From: Alphaproteobacteria bacterium
GTDB lineage: Bacteria > Pseudomonadota > Alphaproteobacteria > JABAAW01
Direction of reading: 5' to 3'
Length of the DNA stretch: 52,938 bases
NCBI GenBank assembly: GCA_014237925.1
Contig: JABACB010000008.1
Location: 1 to 52,938 of the forward strand
The notes under the pieces were generated by a model, which did not search any database, was not told where the DNA came from, and was given only the letters and a program-made list of their open reading frames with translations. Each line of letters starts with the position of its first letter. The first letter of the stretch is position 1. This document shows, piece after piece, positions 7,998 through 16,532 of the stretch. The position numbers were made by a program, and so were the translations under genes.

Positions 7998-9401
7998 TTG
8001 CAACCCATCGATATCGGTCTTGTCGTTTCTGCCGCCATGCTGCTGCTCGTCGTCGTGGGACTTCGGGTTGCCTTCGCGGCGGCGCTTGCGGGACTTTCGG
8101 GGTTGATTTGGATTTTTTGGCAGAAGCAGGGTTATGCCTCCGAAAGCTTCGGCAAGGCTCTTGTTGTCGCTGTCAAGGTTGCCGGACAGGTTCCGCATTC
8201 GAAGATTGCGTCGCAATCCTTGTCGTTGATTCCCGCCTTCATTCTCATCGGCTATCTCGCCTATTACGCAGGGCTGACGACGGCATTGTTTCAAGCGGCG
8301 AAGAGGTGGGTGGGATGGTTGCCCGGAGGCTTGGCGGTTGCAACCGTCTTTGCAACGGCGGGATTTGCCACGGTCTCAGGGGCTTCCGTGGCAACTTCTG
8401 CGGTCTTTGCCAAGATCGCCATCCCTGAGATGCGCAAGATCGGCTACGACAAGAGGTTTGCTGCGGGCGTGGTGGCGGCGGGCGGAACTTTGGCGTCGTT
8501 GATTCCTCCTTCGGTGTTACTGGTGATCTATGCGGTGATCGTCGAGCAGGATGTCGGAAAACTTTTGCTGGCGGGGTTTGTTCCCGGAATGTTCTCTGCG
8601 ATCGTTTATGCGGGGCTGGTGATTTTGCTGGCGGTTGGTATGAAAAATTTCGGACCTCCTGTCAGAGGTTTCTCGTGGCGCGAGCGGTGGCGTTCGCTTC
8701 CTCCGACCTTTCCCGTTTTTCTTGTCGTGTTGGTGATCGTGGGTTTTGTCGTCAATCCTTTCGGGGGAGACGCCTGGGGGACGCCTACCGAGGGGGGAGC
8801 CTTGGGAGCGTTTGTCGTTTTTTGTGTTGCGGTTGCGAAGGGGGTGAGGTGGGTTCCGTTGAAGCGCGCGTTGTTGCAAACGGCGAAGTTGTCGGTGATG
8901 ATTTTCGCTATCATTTGGGGGGTGTTGATTTATGTTCGTTTTTTGGGATTCGCGCATTTGCCGATGGCGTTTTCGGAATGGTTGGGGGGATTGGAGTATA
9001 GTCCTTTGCTAATTGTGGTTTGTATTTTGTTGTCGTACGCGGTGCTGGGGATGTTTATGGATGCGATAGGAATGATGTTGTTGACTTTGCCGATCGTGTT
9101 TCCTGCGGTGATCGCCTTGAACGGAGGGGAGGGTGTTGATGTGGAGACCAGTGTTTTTGGAATGACTTCGGAGATGTGTGCGATATGGTTTGGCATATTG
9201 GTTGTCAAGATGGCAGAGTTTTGTTTGATCACGCCTCCGATCGGCTTGAATTGTTTTGTCGTTGCGGGCGTTCAGAAGGATATTTCGGTGCAGGATGTTT
9301 TTCGAGGCGTCATGCCGTTTTTTGTGGCGGATGCCTTGACGATAGGGTGTTTGGTGGCTTTTCCTGCGGTCGTGCTATGGCTGCCGGGGTTGGCGAAGTG
9401 A
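7998..9401 (+). CDS. dctM: TRAP transporter large permease, DctM family
   Basis: This 467-aa protein has about 12 hydrophobic segments and DctM features such as FATAGFATVSGASVATSA, GYDKRFAAGVVAAGGTLASLIPPS and ITPPIGLN near the end. It is the ion-coupled translocating subunit of the DctPQM transporter. The start is a TTG at 7998, 15 nt after dctQ, with no clear SD, so coupling to dctQ is likely. Codon usage towards the 3' end becomes T-rich (many TTG and TTT). Confidence 0.88.
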   Translation: MQPIDIGLVVSAAMLLLVVVGLRVAFAAALAGLSGLIWIFWQKQGYASESFGKALVVAVKVAGQVPHSKIASQSLSLIPAFILIGYLAYYAGLTTALFQAAKRWVGWLPGGLAVATVFATAGFATVSGASVATSAVFAKIAIPEMRKIGYDKRFAAGVVAAGGTLASLIPPSVLLVIYAVIVEQDVGKLLLAGFVPGMFSAIVYAGLVILLAVGMKNFGPPVRGFSWRERWRSLPPTFPVFLVVLVIVGFVVNPFGGDAWGTPTEGGALGAFVVFCVAVAKGVRWVPLKRALLQTAKLSVMIFAIIWGVLIYVRFLGFAHLPMAFSEWLGGLEYSPLLIVVCILLSYAVLGMFMDAIGMMLLTLPIVFPAVIALNGGEGVDVETSVFGMTSEMCAIWFGILVVKMAEFCLITPPIGLNCFVVAGVQKDISVQDVFRGVMPFFVADALTIGCLVAFPAVVLWLPGLAK

Positions 9402-9477
9402 ACGAAAGAATAGGAGACGCGCGCATTTTGCAAAAAACAAATTCTATTTTTTATCCATACCATCGCCCATTCGCCAA

Positions 9478-9588
9478 GGACGAGACCAAAAAATAAGCAC
9501 AAAAAATAAGCGCGAGAAATAAGCGCAAAAGAATAAGCGCAAGAAATAAGCGCGAGAAATAAGCGCAAAATATAAGCGCAAGAGGATA
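9478..9588 (+). repeat. AATAAGCGC-type tandem repeat between convergent genes
   Basis: About seven or eight degenerate 13-14-bp units of the form AGAAATAAGCGC(A/G) lie between the ends of dctM (plus) and the DUF3726 gene (minus). No hairpin terminator is obvious in the remaining part of 9402-9619. Confidence 0.85.
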
Positions 9589-9619
9589 TAATTTATTATC
9601 ATCAAATAACAACATCTCC

Positions 9620-10324
9620 CTATCCCGCGCCGCGCTCGCGCGACCCCGCGCTCGCCACAACATAAGTCCGCGCCGCATAATTTTCCAACAACCTCCAATC
9701 CCGCTCTGCCACCTCAACACCCTCCATCACATTCCCGACCTTGTAGAAATCTTCTCCCGGCAGATTTTTTTTCGCCCCCTCACACGCCTCCACAACAACA
9801 TCACCACGAACAATCTCCACAATCTCCAAAATTCTTAATCCCTTCTCATCACCGTTTTTGTTCTCGCTCCCCCCCTTGACAAAAAATCCCTCGCCCCCCA
9901 CAACGACAACGATCTCCCCCCGCCTTACCGAAACATACCCTCCCCAGCGCGCTCTCCCGCGAAACAAAAAACCCAACAGCAACACGGGAGACAACACATC
10001 GCGCAACACAACCCGCTTCCCACAAACCTCGCTGCCCCCGTCGCTCAATCCGCATCCCGCCGCGATGGGAGACAATCCTCCGCTGTCGCCTTTTCCTCTG
10101 CGAGCGCACAGCTCCCCTCCTTGCAACGACATCGGAGCGAAACAACGAGCCTCCTCCCCGTCGACACGATCCAGCAAGGACAACAGAGGCGAGAGGAACC
10201 CTACTCCTCCGCTTGCCAAACAGCGCAACGCACGCCCTGCCTCATAGGACAGCCCCCACGACATTCCGCTGCCTCGACAGGAACGCTGCACCATCACCTC
10301 GATCTCGTTCAGCGAGCACAACAC
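9620..10324 (-). CDS. DUF3726 family protein
   Basis: This 234-aa protein begins with the family signature SLNEIEVMVQRSCRGSGMSWGLSYEAGRALRCLASGG. The start is GTG at 10324, with AAGGAG 9 nt upstream; the longer frame would read through an Asn-Lys microsatellite. No membrane segment or signal peptide is seen. Function is unknown. It is third in a minus-strand series after an M19 dipeptidase and a 600-residue protein of unknown function, and faces the TRAP and creatinase genes, so a role in the same catabolism is inferred. Confidence 0.7.
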   Translation of the reverse strand: MLCSLNEIEVMVQRSCRGSGMSWGLSYEAGRALRCLASGGVGFLSPLLSLLDRVDGEEARCFAPMSLQGGELCARRGKGDSGGLSPIAAGCGLSDGGSEVCGKRVVLRDVLSPVLLLGFLFRGRARWGGYVSVRRGEIVVVVGGEGFFVKGGSENKNGDEKGLRILEIVEIVRGDVVVEACEGAKKNLPGEDFYKVGNVMEGVEVAERDWRLLENYAARTYVVASAGSRERGAG

Positions 10325-10334
10325 AGCGAAGGGC

Positions 10335-10385
10335 TCCTTGTTGTTCTTGTTGTTTTTGTTGTTCTTGTTGTTTGTGTTGTTTGTG
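10335..10385 (-). repeat. AAC/AAG trinucleotide microsatellite before the DUF3726 gene
   Basis: On the minus strand, AACAACAAGAACAACAA-type triplets fill the 61-bp spacer between the hypothetical gene and the DUF3726 gene. They include the AACAAGGAG that serves as the DUF3726 ribosome-binding site. Confidence 0.8.
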
Positions 10386-12251
10386 TCATACGCTCCCCCA
10401 CCCTTCGACTTCGGCGTGCGAGAAATCTCCGCGAGCTTCAGGAGCGCCACGATACATTGCGATCCGCAGCCAGCGGTCTGAGCGGGGGTCAAAGCGAGTC
10501 GCTCCGAAAAAGGACAGTTTGCACCGCAACAAATCGACAGGATACAACGCGCTTCCCACCAAATTTTCTTGAATCTCTGCGTACGGATAGTCGTGCAACA
10601 GCTGGACGCGCCGTGCTGCAAACCTCAGCTCTGGACGACGCAACAACATTTCGCCCAGCAACGAACGAGGAGGCTCTTCTGTCAAAGCTTTGTACAAGCG
10701 CGCGACATCCCATCCGATCGTCAACGGCTGTTCCAGCGCACATCCCTCGTCGATGGCGCGCTCGCCCAGGCGTGGCTCCAGTTTTTCTTCGGAGACATAC
10801 CAAAAGTAGCGCGCTTCCTCTCTGCTCGCGTCGTTGCGACCTTCGCTTGCCCACGAACGACACCAGCCGTAGCGATCCTCCACGATCGAGCGCATCTTGG
10901 CGATCGACATCCTGCCGTCCAAGGTCATGCCTGCATCCCTCTCTTCTGCCATGCCCTCTGTCAGGTCGTCGACCAGCGCCCCCTGCGGTTCCAACAACAG
11001 CGAGACCAGCATCTCCACCCCCTCTGTCGAAAGATTTTCCTGCCCCCATCGAAACAACCCGTCCCAAAAGCCTGTCGCTCCCCCTCCCTCTTCTTCCTTT
11101 TCTTCCTCTTCTTCTTCTCGTGCAACTACGCGCACGCGCGATGCATACTCGCAATCCAACCTTGCAAGGTCTGCGCGCAATCGCGTTATCTTTTTGCGAT
11201 AGCAATCGTCGTTCGTCTGCCATCCCCCAGTTCCTTCTTGCAACCCCGCGCGGGCTGCGTGCATGGCAGCCTTGAAACCTTGCCTGCTTGCGCGCGAGAA
11301 GTCGCCGTGCGCCCGCACGCGCGCCAAGGCACGCTCGCGCGCTTCGATCCAAGCGTGCAGCAGCACGGGATGCGTCACTAGGAACGGAGCCATTCCCAAC
11401 CCTGTCGCGTTGCCGATGCCCAAAAGGCGCCGTTCTTCCGTTCCCAGCGCGACTGCGCTTTCAGGCGCGCGCTGCCGTGCGGCGTGTTCTGCGTAGTCTA
11501 GGCTGAACTGGCGAATGAGAAACACGGCAAGCAGCTCTGCGTGGAACGAACAGCGAAACAGCGAACGCTTGGCGATCCGCTCGCGGTCGGCGATGCCGAA
11601 TTTGCCGTTGCCGTAGACGGCGGTCGTCCGCAGCAGGTAGCCTATGCTTTCTAGGAAGGCGCGATCGGGTTGTTTGCCGTGTGCAAGACGCTCGATGGTA
11701 TGCTCGAACAGACGCACGCTTTTGTTCGCCCGTGAGACGACCAGCTCGCTTTGGCGAAAGCGACCTGCTTCCTGACGCGGCACTTCGTGGGAGAGACGCG
11801 CGATTTCTGCGTCGCTCGCCGTACCGTCGTAGAGCGCGTAGGTTGTATCCCATGCTTCGGCGATCACTCTGTCCGAGCGTTGTGCCTTGTCGATCGTGTG
11901 CGCGAAGCAGACGAGGCTGTAGCACTCTTCCTCGCTGCAACCACCGCCTTTTTCTTTGCCGCCCTCCTTGTTTTCCTTCTTGTCTTCTTTCTTGTCTTCT
12001 TTGCGGAAGGCACGATAGACGGCGATTCCTTCTATCCCTTTTCCTGCTATCTCTTTTCCTGCTGTCTCTTGTCCTGTCTTCTCGTCGAAGTTCCATAGCG
12101 TGCGTTCGAAGTGCCATGCTTCTGTTTTCAGGCGGCGCAACAGCGAGCGCATGAAGCTCAGTCGGCTCGCGTGAAAAGAGCCGAGTCGGGCTAGGCGCAT
12201 CACTTCGCTCGGTGGGCGCAGGGGGATGTTTTCTTTTTGCTCCAAGGTCAA
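10386..12251 (-). CDS. Conserved protein of unknown function (~620 aa)
   Basis: The protein has recognisable conserved blocks: RPPSEVMRLARLGSFHASRL near the start, DKAQRSDRVIAEAWDTTYAL, RQSELVVSRANKSVRLFEH and ERRLLGIGNATGLGMAPFLV. I know such ~600-residue proteins from alphaproteobacteria without an assigned function. It has no signal peptide or clear membrane helix and looks cytoplasmic. Low-complexity inserts (Lys/Glu-rich at ~residues 80-100 and a poly-Glu run at ~385-395) look like repeat expansions. The start is uncertain: TTG at 12251 keeps the conserved PPSE motif, ATG at 12200 is the first ATG after the dipeptidase stop, and neither has a good SD. It ends 61 bp before the DUF3726 gene. 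Confidence 0.72.
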   Translation of the reverse strand: MTLEQKENIPLRPPSEVMRLARLGSFHASRLSFMRSLLRRLKTEAWHFERTLWNFDEKTGQETAGKEIAGKGIEGIAVYRAFRKEDKKEDKKENKEGGKEKGGGCSEEECYSLVCFAHTIDKAQRSDRVIAEAWDTTYALYDGTASDAEIARLSHEVPRQEAGRFRQSELVVSRANKSVRLFEHTIERLAHGKQPDRAFLESIGYLLRTTAVYGNGKFGIADRERIAKRSLFRCSFHAELLAVFLIRQFSLDYAEHAARQRAPESAVALGTEERRLLGIGNATGLGMAPFLVTHPVLLHAWIEARERALARVRAHGDFSRASRQGFKAAMHAARAGLQEGTGGWQTNDDCYRKKITRLRADLARLDCEYASRVRVVAREEEEEEKEEEGGGATGFWDGLFRWGQENLSTEGVEMLVSLLLEPQGALVDDLTEGMAEERDAGMTLDGRMSIAKMRSIVEDRYGWCRSWASEGRNDASREEARYFWYVSEEKLEPRLGERAIDEGCALEQPLTIGWDVARLYKALTEEPPRSLLGEMLLRRPELRFAARRVQLLHDYPYAEIQENLVGSALYPVDLLRCKLSFFGATRFDPRSDRWLRIAMYRGAPEARGDFSHAEVEGWGSV

Positions 12252-12294
12252 CGATGGAAGGTCAAGGATGGAACGCGGGCTTGCGCTGTCATTC

Positions 12295-13356
12295 TTACGC
12301 TTCTTTTGTGTTGTTTTGCTTCGTGTTGTTTTGCTTTGTGTTGTTTTGCGGCGAGAAGGAATGTTCGAAGAATCGCGCCCAGTTTCCTCCTGTGATTTTT
12401 TCTGTCTCTGCTGTCGAGAATCCTGCCTGCAGCAATCCTTCGTGCAGGGTGGGGAAGTCTCGATTGTCTTGAAACCAGGGTGGTTGCGGCGGGAAGGAGG
12501 GTTGTTTTTCTTGTTCGCGGGAGGGTTTGTTCCATCGTCCTTGGCGCATCCATGCCAAGACGCTATCGGGCTGTCCGTAGCAGAGGTCGCTGCCGATGCC
12601 GATTGCGTCGATGCCGATTTTTTCTGCCAGGCGCGCGACCATGGCACAAAAGTCTTCACGCGAGCAATCGCCGTGGTTTTTCAGATGGTAGGGGTAGAGC
12701 GACAAGCCTAACAAGCCTCTGTTGTTTTTCAGGGCTGTCAAGACTTCATCGGAGACGCTGCGCGCTGTCTTGTGCCAAAAGGAGGGAATGGCGTGCGAGA
12801 TCGCAAGCGGCCGTTCGGAGCAGGCGAGCGCCTGCAGGCAGGAGCGTTCGCTTGCGTGCGACAGATCGACGACGATGCCTGTGCGATTCATCTCTCTGAT
12901 CGCCTGCTCGCCCATGCGGGTAAGCCCGCTGTCGTTTTTCTCCTGACAGCCTGACGCCAAAAGCGACTGGCGATTGTAGGAGATTTGCATGAAGCGCACG
13001 CCCAAGTCGAAGCAAATTTTGACGAGTCCGAGGTCGTCTTCCAGCGCCGAGCAGTTTTGCAATCCGAACAGGATTGCCGTGCGCGCGCTCGCTTGTGCTT
13101 GTCGGATGTCTGAGAGGGAGCGCGCGTGGAGGATGAGGTCGCTGTTTTCTGCGAAGAGTTTGTTCCACGCGGTGATGTTGCCGACGACTTCGCGGAAGAG
13201 TTCGTGGTATCCGATCGTTGCGTGGATGGCATCGATGCCTCCTTCGCGCATGTGGAGAAAAACTTCTCTTGTCCAGCGGCAGTATTGCAAGCCGTCGATC
13301 ACCAGCGGGGGAGACATGTTCGCCGTTGTCAAGGAGGTTGGCTTTCCTGCGGTCAT
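12295..13356 (-). CDS. M19-family (membrane/renal-type) dipeptidase
   Basis: This 353-aa protein has the peptidase M19 pattern: VIDGLQYCRW near the start, ILFGLQNCSALEDDLG, a metal-binding DLSHASE, ISHAIPSFWH and GIGSDLCYGQ, ending with GGNWARFFEH. It resembles the Pseudomonas dipeptidase located beside dimethylglycine and glycine-betaine catabolic genes (from memory), which would suit a creatinase neighbourhood. I start it at ATG 13356, which overlaps the methyltransferase stop by 4 nt; ATG at 13317 is an alternative. The last residues are a repeated QNNTK expansion beyond the catalytic fold. Zinc-dependent hydrolysis of a dipeptide-like substrate is expected; the substrate is unknown. Confidence 0.82.
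   Translation of the reverse strand: MTAGKPTSLTTANMSPPLVIDGLQYCRWTREVFLHMREGGIDAIHATIGYHELFREVVGNITAWNKLFAENSDLILHARSLSDIRQAQASARTAILFGLQNCSALEDDLGLVKICFDLGVRFMQISYNRQSLLASGCQEKNDSGLTRMGEQAIREMNRTGIVVDLSHASERSCLQALACSERPLAISHAIPSFWHKTARSVSDEVLTALKNNRGLLGLSLYPYHLKNHGDCSREDFCAMVARLAEKIGIDAIGIGSDLCYGQPDSVLAWMRQGRWNKPSREQEKQPSFPPQPPWFQDNRDFPTLHEGLLQAGFSTAETEKITGGNWARFFEHSFSPQNNTKQNNTKQNNTKEA
12300..12352 (-). repeat. 15-bp repeat encoding QNNTK at the dipeptidase C-terminus
   Basis: Three units (tgttttgctttgtgt type on the plus strand) encode the C-terminal NNTKQNNTKQNNTK tail of the dipeptidase. Confidence 0.8.
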
Positions 13357-16292
13357 CGTCGGGAGGAGTCTGTCATCGCTTGAACGGCTTTTTTGTTGTT
13401 GCCATGCACCAAAGGTTCGAAACACCACGCCTTGCGCAAGCCCTGCACGGCTTTTCTTTCTTCTACGCCGAAACCAAGCATGTCCGCTACGACATCGTCG
13501 ATTTGTTGGCGAACATCGTCTTGCCAAGCCAAGCAAGCAGCCTTGAGTCTTTGTTTCGACAGAGCGTTGAAATGCTTGCGAGCAACTTCTCGTGCTGTTT
13601 TCGCTTGCTTGTCGGATGCGGCAAAGTCAAGGGTTGGTATCTCGGCAAGTGCTTTAACTTGTATGAGACTCCGTCCTGCGTGCTGTCTTCCTCCCTGCGT
13701 CCAGTACATCAGCATGCCAAGCGTGCTGTTTGCCCATAGAGCGAATGCCTTCTTCACATCCTTGTTTTTGTGGGAAAGGGTTGTCCACGCACGCCCTCCC
13801 AAGGCTTCTTCTTTTGTCGTTGCTGCCAGCACCGCTTGCGAAGTCCAGCTCATGTTTCTTGCCAAAAACAATGTAGAGCGTTTTTTATACATTCTTTCGG
13901 CGATGGCTGCATCGACGACAACCCCTTCGTGCGTGGGAGCAACCATCAAATGCTGTTGTTGTTTGCTGTCCGCCTTCCACAAAGCAGGATTGTTGGGGAT
14001 GCTCTGTCCTATTTCGTGAAGCTCAAAGGCTCCTATGGTTTCGTATCCCACCAAATGTCCAATCAGATGATGGGTTGCTCCCATCGCAAAAAGTTTTCCC
14101 AACGGCAGCATCTTCAACGGCAGATTTGCCTCAAAGTTTCCGTCAAGGTCGCACAAATAACCTTTCGTCAGCCTCGCCGTCGCGTGCGCGAGTCCTCTGT
14201 TGCTCGTCCCTGCGTCGCTCCACGGCTCGCCCGTTCCCGACGAGACGACGCGTATCCATTGCCCGATGCGCGTCTCTTCCGCGTCGGCGAGCGTTACAAT
14301 CCCGTTGGAAAGCTCTATGTCGCGCAACTTGTTGATCGCCTTTGCCGTCTCGGTGGCTTCCGCCAAGTGCCGAGGAATATGTTCCAAGTTTATTGTCAGG
14401 CGTTGCGCCTTCTTTCCGTCAGGCTCGCTCTTTTTCTTTGCGACCAGCAACAACTCTCCCATGCCCGTATCCGCCGACAGCGACGCCGTCTTGCCAGGCA
14501 TGACAACGACAAGGATGTCTTGATAATGCTCTTCGAACATCTTGCGCACCTCTTTCCATGTTCTCTGCGAAGCGGCTGTCAGAGGAAGAATGCTTGCCAG
14601 AACCCCGCCTGGTTTCAATTTTCCGTGCGCCAAAACAAGAAAAGCCGAACCCGCCCCTGCCCTCCAATCGGCAGGCGTGTTTTTGAAGATTCTTTTGGCT
14701 CTGTCTTGCGCCTCAAGGCGTTCTTTCTCGTCCAAACCTTCGACATCAAAAAGACTCTGTCCTCCCCTCGTCCGTGAATAAGGAGGATTCATCACAATCA
14801 AATCTTGGCTTTGAGAAAGAACAGCGACACTATCCCCTCCTCCCTGCCTATCCTTTCCCCTGCTCGTTGCAACAGAAGACGAGAACAAATCTGACAAATT
14901 GCTGTCTCTGAAAAGCTCCAAAGAACCCGTGCGAATACCGCTCACCGCCGCCATCGCGATATTTGTCTTGTCGTAAGGAAGAAGACTTTCAACCCCCGAC
15001 AGACTCGCCGCCGTCAAATGAACGGCAATAGGGTTGATGTCGATCCCCGTGAGAACATCGGACATGAAAGAATTATGCAAGTCGCTACCCTTCCCTCCCT
15101 GTCGCTCATACAAAGTGCGAATGCGTCTGTAGACAGCACGCAACAAAGTCCCCGTTCCGCACGCAGGGTCAAGGATGCGCATAGCACAAAGATTTTCCTT
15201 GTCTCCCCAATGTTGTGCCGAACAAGACGAAGCAGGCAAACACAACCCTGCTAGCAGCTCCGCCGCCTCAGGGTTGGTGTAAAAAGCAGCCGCTGTTTTC
15301 CTGTCCTTGGAAAGCAGAGGAAAAACAGACGCGCTAACATCAACTAACGTACTGATACGGTTCTCACTGATTTTTTCGACAAGGTGTACGATTCTCTCGA
15401 AAACGACTTTGAAAGTAGAAGGAAATTCTTCGTCCAAACATTCCTTGGCAGGCTCAAAAATAGAACGATAGTTGATGTCCAACACCTTGTCCCATGCCTC
15501 CTGCAATCTTCTCTGACAGGTAGGAAAACTTTCTTCCAACACCGCCGAAGGCAACGGAACATCGCAGATGTCGGCTCTGGCTATCCTTTCTTGGAAAACA
15601 AGAGCGTTCAACCATACACAAACAGCAACATTCATACCTTGTTCTTTGTCTTGTTGCCCCAACCTCTTCCTTATCGCATCGATAGCCTTGCCAGAAAGCG
15701 TATGCAACAAACTTTCGCCTAAACTTTTAACCTCGCCAGCAACTTCTTCCGCCAAGTCCTTCAAAGTACCCGCAACCGACGCGCTTTGCACAATGATGTC
15801 CGCAAGGTCGCACGCATCGCCTTTAAGCCACCCCTTCTCAGGCCAACGCACAGGGGGTTGTTCTATATCTGTCTTCTTTTGATAAAAACAGACAAACTCA
15901 AATTCTTCTCCTTGCTTGAGACACTCGGCAATTTTTCTTTGATCTTTTTGTCGGAACAGAAGAGGCGCTTTGACCGCAACAACATTACGAATCGGATGGC
16001 AGCCTCCCTTGAAATTTGAAATCAGTCCCAATCTTCCTATCGCGTCTTTTTCAGGGTTTGCGGTTTCTTCGGCAAACTCAACCTCAACCGCTACCGGACG
16101 CAAATCCGGCGATTCAAAAAAAATATCGATACGAGGAAGCGGACCCTTTTTCTTCTCCGCCCATTGCACAATACCCGAACACTCCCCTTCCACGACAGCA
16201 TCGTCGCCGTTCCAAGCAGCGCGTTGCGCTTTCAGCACTTCTGCGAGCGCGTAGTTGAACGCCGATTCGTATGTGTTGCTTTGATTGCTCAC
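13353..16292 (-). CDS. Large N6-adenine DNA methyltransferase, type I/IIG-like
   Basis: This 979-aa protein has the N6-MTase core: FYTNPEAAELLAGL (~337-350), motif I DPACGTGTLL (~375-384) for SAM binding, GIDINPIAVHLTA, and catalytic motif IV NPPY (~502-505). The C-terminal half would hold the target-recognition region. The N-terminal ~75 residues contain RIDIFF...VAVEVEF, a faint PD-(D/E)xK-like pattern in which Glu replaces the usual Lys. A type IIG nuclease-methylase with an altered nuclease, or a solitary methylase, are both possible. No separate restriction or specificity subunit lies nearby. Its stop overlaps the dipeptidase start (ATGA). Confidence 0.82.
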   Translation of the reverse strand: MSNQSNTYESAFNYALAEVLKAQRAAWNGDDAVVEGECSGIVQWAEKKKGPLPRIDIFFESPDLRPVAVEVEFAEETANPEKDAIGRLGLISNFKGGCHPIRNVVAVKAPLLFRQKDQRKIAECLKQGEEFEFVCFYQKKTDIEQPPVRWPEKGWLKGDACDLADIIVQSASVAGTLKDLAEEVAGEVKSLGESLLHTLSGKAIDAIRKRLGQQDKEQGMNVAVCVWLNALVFQERIARADICDVPLPSAVLEESFPTCQRRLQEAWDKVLDINYRSIFEPAKECLDEEFPSTFKVVFERIVHLVEKISENRISTLVDVSASVFPLLSKDRKTAAAFYTNPEAAELLAGLCLPASSCSAQHWGDKENLCAMRILDPACGTGTLLRAVYRRIRTLYERQGGKGSDLHNSFMSDVLTGIDINPIAVHLTAASLSGVESLLPYDKTNIAMAAVSGIRTGSLELFRDSNLSDLFSSSVATSRGKDRQGGGDSVAVLSQSQDLIVMNPPYSRTRGGQSLFDVEGLDEKERLEAQDRAKRIFKNTPADWRAGAGSAFLVLAHGKLKPGGVLASILPLTAASQRTWKEVRKMFEEHYQDILVVVMPGKTASLSADTGMGELLLVAKKKSEPDGKKAQRLTINLEHIPRHLAEATETAKAINKLRDIELSNGIVTLADAEETRIGQWIRVVSSGTGEPWSDAGTSNRGLAHATARLTKGYLCDLDGNFEANLPLKMLPLGKLFAMGATHHLIGHLVGYETIGAFELHEIGQSIPNNPALWKADSKQQQHLMVAPTHEGVVVDAAIAERMYKKRSTLFLARNMSWTSQAVLAATTKEEALGGRAWTTLSHKNKDVKKAFALWANSTLGMLMYWTQGGRQHAGRSLIQVKALAEIPTLDFAASDKQAKTAREVARKHFNALSKQRLKAACLAWQDDVRQQIDDVVADMLGFGVEERKAVQGLRKAWCFEPLVHGNNKKAVQAMTDSSRR

Positions 16293-16451
16293 AGGAAGGA
16301 TCGGCAGAAGTCAATTTTCTATGGAGATTCGTTTTCACGACGATTCTGGCGTAAAAACACGATGTTGTCAATAAAACACATCAACCCCCTTATCTTTTGT
16401 TTCTCTCGTTGTTCCTCTCGTTCGGCTAGCCCGATGCCGTCTTATTGACAT

Positions 16452-16530
16452 ATAAGATTCATCTAATTTTAATCTAACCTTAATCTAACCTTAATCTAAC
16501 CTTAATCTAACCTTAATCTAACTTTGATTT
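16452..16530 (+). repeat. TTAATCTAACC 11-bp tandem repeat
   Basis: About six units of TTAATCTAACC occupy the spacer between the aldehyde dehydrogenase stop and the methyltransferase start (16293-16532). The spacer is AT-rich, and I see no gene or clear terminator in the rest of it. Confidence 0.9.
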
Positions 16531-16532
16531 AA

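Noticed and set aside
9478-9588. Possible CRISPR array
   Set aside because: Units of 13-14 bp are directly abutting without spacers, and no cas gene is present. It is a simple tandem repeat.
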